From positions 168,639,509 through 168,703,508 of the forward strand of contig OX235262.1 of NCBI GenBank assembly GCA_944472135.2: a DNA stretch of 64,000 bases, in the 5' to 3' direction. The DNA comes from Trichobilharzia regenti (taxonomy: Eukaryota > Platyhelminthes > Trematoda > Strigeidida > Schistosomatidae). The position numbers were made by a program, and so were the translations under genes. The notes under the pieces were generated by a model, which was not told where the DNA came from, searched no databases, and was given only the letters and a program-made list of their open reading frames with translations. Of the stretch, positions 19,165-30,104 are shown in pieces. Positions within the stretch are counted from its first letter, which is position 1. Each line of letters starts with the position of its first letter.

Positions 19165-21344
19165 AGGAAGAAAGAAAAAAGAAAAGGAGAGAGGACAGCG
19201 CCATGGGGATCGCCGGCTTTTGTGAGACAGAAGAAGATTTGCCATTATGTACAGTATACTGCATTCTATTGGAAAAATTGGAATGCAACCAACTCTTAGC
19301 CCAGGATCCTGTTTGTCTCAACGATAACTCTTATAATAAAAGGCCTCTAGGTACAGAGTCAAAAGCCGATGTGTAGCCTTAGGAAGCACTATGAACATAT
19401 TTGGCACCTTCGTCTAAACAAGAAACGTTTGAGTAACTTGAAAATCCTCATTCAGTCATATAAAAGAAAAGAAGGCGTTAAGCGAAGAGACTCTTTTCGG
19501 CGAAACAACATTGTGATATAAGACAACCGCAGCATCCAAAGTACTACTACGTTTGTATGCAAATTGTTTAGGATCATTAAAAGGTTTCAATGAAGGTTCA
19601 CGACGAAGTAAAAGTAATTTTTCCATCAATTTTAAAAAGGAGGAGTAATTGCAATAAGCCTAAATTTAATATCAATACCAGAAGATGGTTTTGGTATAGG
19701 GATAATTTCAATGCTTTTCCATGCAAAAGGTAGAACGTTACTGGAAAAAGAAGCATTAAAAATGTTAGTAAGAGGGTGACGCAAAATATTAGCACAATTC
19801 CTGAGGACAATGGCAGGTATGCCGTCAGGGCCGAGGCTTTGAGAAGGCTTAAGAGACCGGAGACATTTAAGCACATCAAGGGTATTAAAACCACTAAAGT
19901 TATTGTCAGTATGATTTGTATCATTAGGAAGGATATCAACAGAAGAGCGTATGAAAGACTTATTAACAGTGTTGACATTAAGAGATGGGAGAGAAGTACA
20001 TCGCTTACCGTTAGTAATTTCTTTGAAAAGTTTCCACAAATTAGAAGGGGTTTCACGTGACAAAAATCTTTGATTATATAAAACATTTGGTCTTTTCATT
20101 TCCAGTTTTATCAGAATGTTTAACTTTTTTACACCAGGTTTATCATTTGTTTTGAACAACAGTTCTTTATCCCTGCGTAGCTTTTTGAGATATGGTGAAG
20201 AAAAACGGTCACATTGAATGAATAATGTTTCTTTAGGACAACATATTTCGAAACAGAATTTAAGATAATAGGTAGTGTTTGTGATTGTGTCATCTAATGT
20301 TTGTTTTGTAAATAAGTCCCAGTTAGTGTCTTTCAACATGCATCTGAGCTTGTCTAGGTGGTCTTGTGAGTAGCATCTCCGTTGAACTTTACTGTAGAGG
20401 TATGAGAAGACACCTTTGTGGGATTTGGAATATATTTTAGGCAGTACACGTAAAATGCAGCGGTCAGAGTTAAGTAGGGGAGCGCGACTGGGAGTTTCAT
20501 ATATACCAACACCATTGATAAATACTAGATCCAGCGTTTTAGGAAGACGGGTAGCAAAGTTAACAATATTGTCATGACCAAGTGATATAAGGAAGGGGTG
20601 ATCGCATGAGTTAAAATCACCAGTTACTTTTGATAACGAGTTCTCGAAGCAAGCTGCAGCAAAAGCGGTAAATTTAACAGCGAACAGAGACAAATCCGAT
20701 ATGGTACAGCCAGGAGAGACATAAACATTAGAAATATAAATGAATTTGTATTTTGACAGGTGTTTCGGGCGACATCTCACAGTGATGCAATCAATGTAGT
20801 CATTCGAGAATTTTAAACAAACTTTATTAGAAATGGACCATTTTGAGTGAATAAAAGTTGCAACACATCCGACACATTTTTTCTTGGAACAAACACTGTC
20901 CTGTTGGAATACAATGAAATCATTTAAGGACACTATATTGTCATTATATGAGTCATGGGGCAAGGTTTCTTGTAGAGTGACAATACCAGTATTGTGGTAA
21001 ATTACTGATGACAACAGGGACTGAAAATCCAGAATTTTGTTAGGCAGGGACCGGCAGCTGGTACTAATGATAGCCGGAACAGTAGTGTGGTGTATGAGTG
21101 CAGATTTTAAAGCACGCTGCCGACCTCCATAGTGCTTTTTCTTGAGTTTATGGCATATATGAAAGTTTTTGGATTTAAAACGTTTTATAAAATCCCGGGA
21201 GTCAATAATACGATTAGAATGCATAATGTGATATGTAAACACCAATAAAATATGAGTAAATAGACGCAAAATGTACATGGAATATGGCAGCCCAAAATGT
21301 TCAAACAGGCCGCCAAGGTCATTCATACTCATAGTAAATTATTA
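19165..21344 (-). pseudogene. CR1-B endonuclease and RT N-terminal part, left arm
   Basis: Minus-strand ORF 21332-19632 (566 codons) holds the endonuclease (IISTSCRSLPNK, TLQET with the catalytic Glu, VTGDFNSCDHPF, RLPKTLDLVF, LNSDRCIL) and the RT start (SQSLGPDGIPAIVL, PFAWKSIEIIPIPKP). Where relatives have Asp-His the motif reads SDR, so one active-site residue may be lost. The frame ends by a stop after ITPPF; a T run appears one base short, and the RT sequence continues in another frame to about 19165 (AGDPQGAVLSPF-like region). Confidence 0.75.
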
Positions 21345-22072
21345 TCATTGTCATGTCTTGATGTAATTCATTTGAAGAATCACAGGACTCACACCAGTAC
21401 ACCTGCAACCCTTCTCAGGTTGACGATCGTAACTTGAAGAATGTCCGGACACAAACACGATTATCCAACAATTACATTAACTGTAACTCACTCAAATACC
21501 TAACGCAAACATATGTACAATCAATACATCAAATGTTGTGGATTCTACCTTGACGAGATATCCTTGAAGAATCGCAGGACTTACAAAAGTGCGCCTACAA
21601 CCCTTCTCAGGTTGACTCCTTAAGTTGGAAAACCGCCGTTGAATTCATCTGCTGACCTCCTTCTATCATCTGTATTCTCAACTCTAAACGGTGACATGCC
21701 CATGTCATTGTCTCGTAGAATATAGATGGCTAACAAACATACGACGTATCTGGCCAACCAAGCGAGGGCACAGAGCACTGCACCAAAGATAATAACATTC
21801 AAATATTAATTTGAAACTTGAAATGCCTTTATTCGTGCAAGTCAGATTAACAATTAACCTCTCGTACACAGTTGGCTTATCCTCCCTTAACTGACCATTG
21901 ACTTTCGTCCTTTCAAACAGACTGATACCAGCATAGTCAAAGCATAAGACACGTGAGCTCATGGACGTCCATTTCATCGTGGATGACAACACCAACGACG
22001 ACTGAGTGATACGTGTTGATGAACTTAGCGGCGCATCAGAAGCTGCTGTTGTTCGGCTTTTAGAAGTTTGTC
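21345..22072 (-). pseudogene. Older BEL-like fragment: gag C-terminus and hairpin modules, left arm
   Basis: Minus-strand sequence resembles the last 145 residues of the BEL-like gag (SRTTAASDAPLSSS, NLTCTNKGISSFKLIFECYYLWC, LARYVVCLLAIYILRDNDMG) but is diverged, with a 2-base loss that shifts frame in the hydrophobic part. The following 3' region has two hairpin modules. It abuts the 5' LTR of copy 3 in the opposite direction (22072/22073). The hydrophobic region is conserved despite drift. Confidence 0.8.
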
Positions 22073-22440
22073 TGTCAATGGAGTTGAAGATTGAACGATC
22101 AATTCTTGGTTGTTTGCTTAAAATCAACTTCCCCAATTTTCGCGGAAGCATCAATACGACAGTCATCGTCTCATCGGTCGCTGTTCAGAAAGAAGATTGA
22201 AACATCGTCAGAAGTAATACAGAGATTTATTATTGTAATATTTGTTTTCAGACCTTAGTTGCTTAGTTCGTTTATTCCTTTTATATGTTGGTGTAACAAT
22301 ACATAAATATCAAACGGCAGATCGGTGTTTTGGTTTTTGCGTCCGTTATAACTAAGCGTTTCTGAGAAATCTTCTAAGAACAGCGTGGGCCTGAGCGTAG
22401 CGAGAGCTGGGCATTAACGGTTTATGAGACTTTGCTGACA
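22073..22440 (+). repeat. 5' LTR of BEL-like copy 3, left arm
   Basis: 368 bp, TGTCAATGGAG ... TTTGCTGACA. Middle segment of subtype B (GTTCGTTTATTCC, AACGGCAGATCGGTG). Confidence 0.9.
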
Positions 22441-22584
22441 GTTTCTGACGATAGAAACAGATCTGGCGGATTCAAACAGTTGGTGAAAGTTTGGATAGTC
22501 GCCGTTCATCTTTCCTGGTGCCGGTCAAGTCCTCTTTGAACAAGCAATATCTGGAACTTTTTTGGAATTTGGTCAAGTTCAACA

Positions 22585-24540
22585 ATGCCTGGGTCAAAGA
22601 AGGGACAGAGTGTCTTGGGTGCAAACAGGAAAGTAAGTCATGGTGACTTGTCTGTTAATTGTAACGATGTGTCTGATGTTAAGTATGACATGATGGATGT
22701 TACTGTTTCGCCGTTCAGGGATAATAGGAACATCAAACTCCCTAAATTAGAACCACGATGTTTTGATGGAAACCCGGCTGATTATTTACAATTTGTAAAG
22801 GAGTTTGAGATCATGTTGAGTGGTTTTTTATTAAATGATGAATTGAAATTGATGTATTTGATGAGATATTGCACTGGAGATGCTGCAAGAGCTATACAGT
22901 GTTGTAAGTTTATGAAGCCAAAGGAGGGCTACGATGAGGCTATGAGCATATTACGCCAAAGGTTTGGAAGACCCTCGATGATTGCAGGGAAATTATTCGA
23001 GGCTGTTGAGGGTAATGGTGGTCAGTTACAGGATGACTCCCAGGCACTCACTGAGGTTTTAGATAATTTGCTAATTTACAAGAATGGAATGATTTCGATG
23101 AATCGAATGAGTGACCTCAACTCGAGTTTTATACTAGAAGTAATAGCAAGACGTCTACCTACTCGACTGCAAAGGAAGTGGGTGAAGATAAGCTCCCGTA
23201 TGGAGGATGAGGGTATCGAGCCAAAGTTTGATGATATCCTGAAACTGGTAAATACTAGTGTCAATCAATCTATGAGCAAGTTTTCCAGTCTGTTAGATCT
23301 CACCCCTAGGATAGAGCAGTCTGAGGGTAAAACGCACTCATTGATGACGAATAAGCCTCAGAGAGGTGGATATCGAGAAGACTCCATGATGTCTAGTAAT
23401 GCATATAGACCTAGTGAGTGTAACAGGTTTCGTAGTACATCCTCAACAGATAAGTTACAAGATGCAAGACAAACACGGCTTTGTTCTACACGTGTGCAAG
23501 AGGTGCATACAGAAGTGAACTGTGAACCAGTGAGCAAGTTCAGTGATAAGCTAAATGTAAACTCCAGGCCTTACTCCAAATTGTGTGACGATAACGTTGT
23601 TGTGAAGAAGTCTGTAATTGCAACTGGTAAGCCGTTGCTGAATAGAGTGTCACAGAATAGAGTTACTGCTTCAGAGTGGAGTTCTGACTCCACAAGTTTA
23701 CAAAGTATAACTAGTCAGAGTGAAGATGTAAAACCTTTAATGATTTGTGAGGAGGAACCAAAATTGTCTACTTCTGTTATTAAAGAGTTTGAAAATGATG
23801 AACTTGACGGTAAATTGGATATTTGTGATAATGATCATGATAGTGCAGATTTGTCTTTGGTTGATCATGATGAAATGGAGGGAATGCCTACTACTGCTAA
23901 GTTAAATAAAGGTTCTGTACAACTTGAACGTGAAGTAGAAATAAATGCAGATTCAGTTGCAGAAGGCATGCATACTTGTGAGACCGTCAGTTGGAGTGAT
24001 CAGCATGTAGCCCACCTATCATCAGATGATAGTGCTAAACCCGAACTAGTAGTGAAAGACAGCAGTGGTGGTAATCTTGCAGTTGGACAACTATCTGAGA
24101 GCCGAACAAGAACAGCTTCTGATCCACCACTAAGTTCATCACCTTGTGTCACTCAGTCATCGTTGGTGCTGTCATCCACAATGAAACAGACACCCATCAA
24201 CTCAAGTATCTTGTGCAATGACTATGGTAGTATCAGTTCGTTTGAAAAGACGAATATCAATGGTCAGTTTAGTGTGGATAAGCCAAGTGTAAAGGAGAGA
24301 GTTATTGTTAAATTGACTTGCACGAATAAAGGCATTTCTAGTTTCAAGTTACTATTTGAATGTTATTATCTTTGGTGTAAATTACTCTGTTTCTATACTT
24401 GGTTGATGAGATATGTCGTGTGTTTGTTGGTCATCTATATTCTACGATACAATGACATGGGCGTGTTGCCGTTCAGATTTGAGGATATAGCTGATAGAAG
24501 GAAGTTAGCAAATGAACTCTGCGACGATTTTCCAACTTAG
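22585..24540 (+). CDS. Gag-like protein of BEL-like copy 3, intact 651 codons, left arm
   Basis: Same start (MPGSKKGQSVLG), DUF1759-like domain and hydrophobic C-terminus as 13936-15891, with scattered substitutions (for example EVLDNLL for EFLDNLL) and a slightly different 470-500 region. The 5' LTR could provide a promoter, but without a 3' LTR this copy can no longer complete a replication cycle. The mirror copy 26909-28864 is nearly identical. Confidence 0.85.
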   Translation: MPGSKKGQSVLGANRKVSHGDLSVNCNDVSDVKYDMMDVTVSPFRDNRNIKLPKLEPRCFDGNPADYLQFVKEFEIMLSGFLLNDELKLMYLMRYCTGDAARAIQCCKFMKPKEGYDEAMSILRQRFGRPSMIAGKLFEAVEGNGGQLQDDSQALTEVLDNLLIYKNGMISMNRMSDLNSSFILEVIARRLPTRLQRKWVKISSRMEDEGIEPKFDDILKLVNTSVNQSMSKFSSLLDLTPRIEQSEGKTHSLMTNKPQRGGYREDSMMSSNAYRPSECNRFRSTSSTDKLQDARQTRLCSTRVQEVHTEVNCEPVSKFSDKLNVNSRPYSKLCDDNVVVKKSVIATGKPLLNRVSQNRVTASEWSSDSTSLQSITSQSEDVKPLMICEEEPKLSTSVIKEFENDELDGKLDICDNDHDSADLSLVDHDEMEGMPTTAKLNKGSVQLEREVEINADSVAEGMHTCETVSWSDQHVAHLSSDDSAKPELVVKDSSGGNLAVGQLSESRTRTASDPPLSSSPCVTQSSLVLSSTMKQTPINSSILCNDYGSISSFEKTNINGQFSVDKPSVKERVIVKLTCTNKGISSFKLLFECYYLWCKLLCFYTWLMRYVVCLLVIYILRYNDMGVLPFRFEDIADRRKLANELCDDFPT

Positions 24541-24555
24541 AGAGCGCGTATAAAT

Positions 24556-25654
24556 AGAGAAGCTGTACTCTTGTGGAATTCGCAACCCATTACTGAACTG
24601 GTTAAAATCATTTCTAAGCAACAGGGTACAAATAACCAAAGTTCGATCTGTATTGTCTCACCCTAGGCAGATCTCAAGTGGGGTCGTGCAAGGTAGTGTC
24701 CTAGGTCCACTTTTATTCACAGTTTACATTAACAGCATTTGCAAGTGCTTCACCTCAGGTAAACCATTCCTATATGCTGACGACCTCAAAGTCGTCTACT
24801 CCTGCTACACTCATGAATTAAGCGATATGGTAGATAAAATACATCTTGAACTAAGTAGCCTTGCAACGTGGTGTGCTGAATTTTGTCTAAATTTTAACAT
24901 TGACAAATGCGGCTGGATTTGTATCGGCGACAGTAAGCTTGATCTAACTCTTGGAATAAATGGGCGAGAACCAGCTAAGCTGAACTCAGTCGTAGATCTC
25001 GGTATTAGATACTCTAGTAACCTAACGTTCGCTGAGCAGACTGATTATGCCAGACGTAAAACGCGTAGGCTGATAGGATGCATAGCACGCAATTTCTTTT
25101 GTTGTGAAACTAGGGTTTTATTATACAAAGTATGTGTCCGACCTATCTTAGAATACTGCCCGTTTATTCTTAGCGGACTAAGACAAAATGACAAGCTTAA
25201 ATTAGAGGGAGTGCAACGGCAGTTTACCTCAAGAACTCTTGGTTTAGAAAGTAGTCTGGAATACCATGAGAGATGCGTAAGACTAAGATTAGAACCCCTC
25301 TGGAAAAGACGCCTTAAGCTAAACCTAATCTTTTACTATAAGCTAACTAATCTTCTCTTGCATTCCTCCGAGCCAATAACTAAACCTACCGCTGTCGTCA
25401 GTTACAATCTTAGAAATCATCACAACCTAGCTGCTATGGAGCACTGTCAGACTTACGTGCAGTACAACTTCTTCTTAAATAAGTTTTCAGTCATTTGGAA
25501 TAGACTACCAGCTAATGTGCGCGATGCAAACACACTTCCAGTGTTCATCTCCTCAGTCACCAGACTGCTCAAAGATGACAATGCACTTATACGTCTGACT
25601 CTTACACCTTCTTTTTCACCATATATAGATATTTTAAGTTGTTTAAACGTGTAG
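24556..25654 (+). pseudogene. CR1-C ORF2, reverse transcriptase C-terminal part
   Basis: Open from about 24556 (GIRNPLLNWLKSFLS) through QISSGVVQGSVLGPLLF, LYADDLKVVYS (catalytic YADD), CGWICIGDSKLDL and the CR1 tail RVLLYKVCVRPILEYC, ending at 25654. The endonuclease and the first RT motifs are missing. The ATG at 24653 is internal. Confidence 0.85.
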
Positions 25655-26472
25655 TTACAGCAAACTACAATTATAAATTTTAATATTATTGGAACTAGAT
25701 GATTAACATTTCTACACAGGACAGTAATATTAGTTCACACATAATATAAAAGTTAGCATAACGGGACTAGTTAGTTTATGTACCAAAATAACCACAGTTA
25801 CTAAACAGAATATATATGTATATATTTATTAATCACTCCTTAAGGACTCCCGTTGCTTTCTTTTGCGTTGCTGTTGTTTGTCTTCTTTTTTCTCTCACCA
25901 TTTCAGCTTCCATTTGACTTTTTGAATGAGAATGAATAATGTGGATATTTGACCATTTACAATGACAAATGATCTGCAAACATTATTGGTCCCGTATCTT
26001 TCAGTTGCCTGGTTAATAACGAATTAACTTTCTCCACGACGCAACCTGGATTACATTTGTGGAATATACTCTTATACCAATGGAAAACTTATAACATAAC
26101 TGATCGTATCTGTAAAAATAGCTTCCTTATTACCCAATTTGGATATAAATCAAATCAAAAACGAGATTCGGATTTGTACACACCCAGGTTATATTGAGGA
26201 ATTACTTCAAGCTTTATTTTTTCCCAAGTATTTTTAAACCATCCAAAACTTACTTGGGTTTTTTTGTTAATGCGCAGACAATATTCCTATATTTCATGAT
26301 GTGCTCCATTGAATGACTTGTTATATTGTGGAATAACTTCAAGCTTTATTTTTTCCCAAGTATTTTTAATCCATCCAAAACTTACTTGGGTTTTTTTGTT
26401 AATGCGAAGTCAATATTCCTATATTTCATGATGTGCTCCATTGAATGACTGGTTATCATATTGTTCCCACAG
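25655..26472 (+). other. CR1-C 3' untranslated region
   Basis: AT-rich, no ORF. It includes a tandem duplication of a 132-bp unit (26189-26320 and 26321-26452), each unit holding the stem CCCAAGTA/TACTTGGG and the block TTTTTTTGTTAATGCG(C/A)AG. Similar sequence follows the CR1-C end at 52894. Confidence 0.75.
26189..26452 (+). repeat. 132-bp tandem duplication containing the CR1 3'UTR stem
   Basis: Two units starting TTATATTG(A/T)GGAAT and ending CATTGAATGACT. They differ at a handful of positions (GCGCAGAC/GCGAAGTC, AAACC/AATCC). Both preserve the stem. Confidence 0.85.
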
Positions 26473-26790
26473 ACCTAAAAAAATGGCATGCGTTTTCATG
26501 TAAATTTATATGTTTATATGAGAATATACATTATTATAATTATTATTAAAACAAAAACGCCAGCAACCATGTAACTTAACCATAAACCGAATTTATGAAA
26601 TTTACTTAATGCTTATCCATGCCTGTATATTTGGTGTGTCCTACACAAGTAGGAAAAAATGTGTACTTTATTAAAACATTATTATTAATTATGATTGCTA
26701 ATCGTATATGTAATTTATCATATTGATGATGCCTGTAAACTGGCGTCTCTCATGTACAAAATGAGAATATACTATTATTATTATTATTAA
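26473..26790 (+). repeat. Three successive LINE 3' tails
   Basis: Three tail types in a row: ATGGCATGCGTTTTCATG...ATGAGAATATAC(ATT)n; GCCTGTATATTTGGTGTG with hairpin TCCTAC/GTAGGA; GCCTGTAAACTGGCGT with hairpin CTCAT/ATGAG. Each ends in an AT or ATT repeat. The last two appear in the same order at 41460-41640 and, on the other strand, at 44780-44960. Confidence 0.7.
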
Positions 26791-26908
26791 TATGAACATA
26801 TGTACAAAATCACACAACGAGCACATTAGACTGCTCATTGATGCGCTACCCTTTGAAGAATTGTAGGACTTACAGCAGTACGCCTACAACCCTTCTCAGG
26901 TTGACGCC
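26791..26908 (-). other. Start of BEL-like 3' region, right arm copy 3
   Basis: Reverse complement of the sequence just after the gag stop, including hairpin module 1 (about 26855-26906). It is truncated at 26791 by an ATT-rich LINE tail. The left arm lacks this piece. Confidence 0.8.
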
Positions 26909-28864
26909 CTAGGTTGGAAAATCGTCGCAGAGTTCATTTGCTAACTTCCTTCTATCAGCTATATCCTCAAATCTGAACGGCAACACGCCCATGTCATTGT
27001 ATCGTAGAATATAGATGACCAACAAACACACGACATATCTCATCAACCAAGTATAGAAACAGAGTAATTTACACCAAAGATAATAACATTCAAATAGTAA
27101 CTTGAAACTAGAAATGCCTTTATTCGTGCAAGTCAATTTAACAATAACTCTCTCCTTTACACTTGGCTTATCCACACTAAACTGACCATTGATATTCGTC
27201 TTTTCAAACGAACTGATACTACCATAGTCATTGCACAAGATACTTGAGTTGATGGGTGTCTGTTTCATTGTGGATGACAGCACCAACGATGACTGAGTGA
27301 CACAAGGTGATGAACTTAGTGGTGGATCAGAAGCTGTTCTTGTTCGGCTCTCAGATAGTTGTCCAACTGCAAGATTACCACCACTGCTGTCTTTCACTAC
27401 TAGTTCGGGTTTAGCACTATCATCTGATGATAGGTGGGCTACATGCTGATCACTCCAACTGACGGTCTCACAAGTATGCATGCCTTCTGCAACTGAATCT
27501 GCATTTATTTCTACTTCACGTTCAAGTTGTACAGAACCTTTATTTAACTTAGCAGTAGTAGGCATTCCCTCCATTTCATCATGATCAACCAAAGACAAAT
27601 CTGCACTATCATGATCATTATCACAAATATCCAATTTACCGTCAAGTTCATCATTTTCAAACTCTTTAATAACAGAAGTAGACAATTTTGGTTCCTCCTC
27701 ACAAATCATTAAAGGTTTTACATCTTCACTCTGACTAGTTATACTTTGTAAACTTTTGGAGTCAGAACTCCACTCTGAAGCAGTAACTCTATTCTGTGAC
27801 ACTCTATTCAGCAACGGCTTACCAGTTGCAATTACAGACTTCTTCACAACAACGTTATCGTCACACAATTTGGAGTAAGGCCTGGAGTTTACATTTAGCT
27901 TATCACTGAACTTGCTCACTGGTTCACAGTTCACTTCTGTATGCACCTCTTGCACACGTGTAGAACAAAGCCGTGTTTGTCTTGCATCTTGTAACTTATC
28001 TGTTGAGGATGTACTACGAAACCTGTTACACTCACTAGGTCTATATGCATTACTAGACATCATGGAGTCTTCTCGATATCCACCTCTCTGAGGCTTATTC
28101 GTCATCAATGAGTGCGTTTTACCCTCAGACTGCTCTATCCTAGGGGTGAGATCTAACAGACTGGAAAACTTGCTCATAGATTGATTGACACTAGTATTTA
28201 CCAGTTTCAGGATATCATCAAACTTTGGCTCGATACCCTCATCCTCCATACGGGAGCTTATCTTCACCCACTTCCTTTGCAGTCGAGTAGGTAGACGTCT
28301 TGCTATTACTTCTAGTATAAAACTCGAGTTGAGGTCACTCATTCGATTCATCGAAATCATTCCATTCTTGTAAATTAGCAAATTATCTAAAAACTCAGTG
28401 AGTGCCTGGGAGTCATCCTGTAACTGACCACCATTACCCTCAACAGCCTCGAATAATTTCCCTGCAATCATCGAGGGTCTTCCAAACCTTTGGCGTAATA
28501 TGCTCATAGCCTCATCGTAGCCCTCCTTTGGCTTCATAAACTTACAACACTGTATAGCTCTTGCAGCATCTCCAGTGCAATATCTCATCAAATACATCAA
28601 TTTCAATTCATCATTTAATAAAAAACCACTCAACATGATCTCAAACTCCTTTACAAATTGTAAATAATCAGCCGGGTTTCCATCAAAACATCGTGGTTCT
28701 AATTTAGGGAGTTTGATGTTCCTATTATCCCTGAACGGCGAAACAGTAACATCCATCATGTCATACTTAACATCAGACACATCGTTACAATTAACAGACA
28801 AGTCACCATGACTTACTTTCCTGTTTGCATCCAAGACACTCTGTCCCTTCTTTGACCCAGGCAT
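26909..28864 (-). CDS. Gag-like protein of BEL-like copy 3, intact 651 codons, right arm
   Basis: Mirror of 22585-24540; starts MPGSKKGQSVLD. Differences include EFLDNLL (left EVLDNLL) and SDSKSLQ (left SDSTSLQ). The DUF1759-like region, disordered middle and hydrophobic tail are the same. Conservation of an open 651-codon frame in both arms points to recent duplication or gene conversion rather than to proven function. Confidence 0.85.
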   Translation of the reverse strand: MPGSKKGQSVLDANRKVSHGDLSVNCNDVSDVKYDMMDVTVSPFRDNRNIKLPKLEPRCFDGNPADYLQFVKEFEIMLSGFLLNDELKLMYLMRYCTGDAARAIQCCKFMKPKEGYDEAMSILRQRFGRPSMIAGKLFEAVEGNGGQLQDDSQALTEFLDNLLIYKNGMISMNRMSDLNSSFILEVIARRLPTRLQRKWVKISSRMEDEGIEPKFDDILKLVNTSVNQSMSKFSSLLDLTPRIEQSEGKTHSLMTNKPQRGGYREDSMMSSNAYRPSECNRFRSTSSTDKLQDARQTRLCSTRVQEVHTEVNCEPVSKFSDKLNVNSRPYSKLCDDNVVVKKSVIATGKPLLNRVSQNRVTASEWSSDSKSLQSITSQSEDVKPLMICEEEPKLSTSVIKEFENDELDGKLDICDNDHDSADLSLVDHDEMEGMPTTAKLNKGSVQLEREVEINADSVAEGMHTCETVSWSDQHVAHLSSDDSAKPELVVKDSSGGNLAVGQLSESRTRTASDPPLSSSPCVTQSSLVLSSTMKQTPINSSILCNDYGSISSFEKTNINGQFSVDKPSVKERVIVKLTCTNKGISSFKLLFECYYLWCKLLCFYTWLMRYVVCLLVIYILRYNDMGVLPFRFEDIADRRKLANELCDDFPT

Positions 28865-29008
28865 TGTTGAACTTGACCAAATTCCAAAAAAGTTCCAGAT
28901 ATTGCTTGTTCAAAGAGGACTTGACCGGCACCAGGAAAGATGAACGGCGACTATCCAAACTTTCACCAACTGTTTGAATCCGCCAGATCTGTTTCTATCG
29001 TCAGAAAC

Positions 29009-29376
29009 TGTCAGCAAAGTCTCATAAACCGTTAATGCCCAGCTCTCGCTACGCTCGGGCCCACGCTGTTCTTAGAAGATTTCTCAGAAACGCTTAGTTA
29101 TAACGGACGCAAAAACCAAAACACCGATCTGCCGTTTGATATTTATGTATTGTTACACCAACATATAAAAGGAATAAACGAACTAAGCAACTAAGGTCTG
29201 AAAACAAATATTACAATAATAAATCTCTGTATTACTTCTGACGATGTTTCAATCTTCTTTCTGAACAGCGACCGATGAGACGATGACTGTCGTATTGATG
29301 CTTCCGCGAAAATTGGGGAAGTTGATTTTAAGCAAACAACCAAGAATTGATCGTTCAATCTTCAACTCCATTGACA
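29009..29376 (-). repeat. 5' LTR of BEL-like copy 3, right arm
   Basis: Mirror of 22073-22440, 368 bp, ending CCATTGACA at 29376 on the plus strand. Directly abuts the older BEL fragment. Confidence 0.9.
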
Positions 29377-30104
29377 GACAAACTTCTAAAAGCCGAACAA
29401 CAGCAGCTTCTGATGCGCCGCTAAGTTCATCAACACGTATCACTCAGTCGTCGTTGGTGTTGTCATCCACGATGAAATGGACGTCCATGAGCTCACGTGT
29501 CTTATGCTTTGACTATGCTGGTATCAGTCTGTTTGAAAGGACGAAAGTCAATGGTCAGTTAAGGGAGGATAAGCCAACTGTGTACGAGAGGTTAATTGTT
29601 AATCTGACTTGCACGAATAAAGGCATTTCAAGTTTCAAATTAATATTTGAATGTTATTATCTTTGGTGCAGTGCTCTGTGCCCTCGCTTGGTTGGCCAGA
29701 TACGTCGTATGTTTGTTAGCCATCTATATTCTACGAGACAATGACATGGGCATGTCACCGTTTAGAGTTGAGAATACAGATGATAGAAGGAGGTCAGCAG
29801 ATGAATTCAACGGCGGTTTTCCAACTTAAGGAGTCAACCTGAGAAGGGTTGTAGGCGCACTTTTGTAAGTCCTGCGATTCTTCAAGGATATCTCGTCAAG
29901 GTAGAATCCACAACATTTGATGTATTGATTGTACATATGTTTGCGTTAGGTATTTGAGTGAGTTACAGTTAATGTAATTGTTGGATAATCGTGTTTGTGT
30001 CCGGACATTCTTCAAGTTACGATCGTCAACCTGAGAAGGGTTGCAGGTGTACTGGTGTGAGTCCTGTGATTCTTCAAATGAATTACATCAAGACATGACA
30101 ATGA
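29377..30104 (+). pseudogene. Older BEL-like fragment: gag C-terminus and hairpin modules, right arm
   Basis: Mirror of 21345-22072. Coding remnant to 29829 with the same 2-base loss in the hydrophobic region, then hairpin modules at about 29835-29885 and 30027-30080. The second pairs as TTGCAGG/CCTGTGA, keeping the stem through changed bases and wobble pairs. CR1-B sequence begins at about 30105. Confidence 0.8.

Larger units (their letters stand above)
12045..24540. repeat. Left arm of large inverted repeat
   Basis: Pairs in reverse complement with 26909-35407. Two coordinate relations hold: left + right = 51449 (about 19150-24540, drifting to 51445 near 18172) and 47454 (12045-13424). The step is explained by the 3,985-bp BEL-like element at 13425-17409 plus its 5-bp duplication, present only in this arm. 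Arms differ by scattered substitutions (for example S/T, V/G and L/S changes in the CR1-B proteins), so they are not one sequence read twice. Confidence 0.9.
22073..24540 (+). mobile_element. BEL-like copy 3, left arm (5' LTR and gag; 3' end missing)
   Basis: 5' LTR (subtype B) 22073-22440, leader, intact 651-codon gag ORF. Sequence identity to the right arm stops at the gag stop codon (24538-24540), where a CR1-C fragment begins. No 3' region or 3' LTR is present here. Confidence 0.85.
24541..26472 (+). mobile_element. CR1-C fragment, 5'-truncated, in the spacer of the inverted repeat
   Basis: Begins inside the RT domain just after the BEL gag stop, contains the RT C-terminus to 25654, then a 3'UTR with a 132-bp tandem duplication. 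Its relative at 52379-53800 has the same C-terminus and 3'UTR. The junction with the BEL gag stop marks the inner edge of the left arm. Confidence 0.8.
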
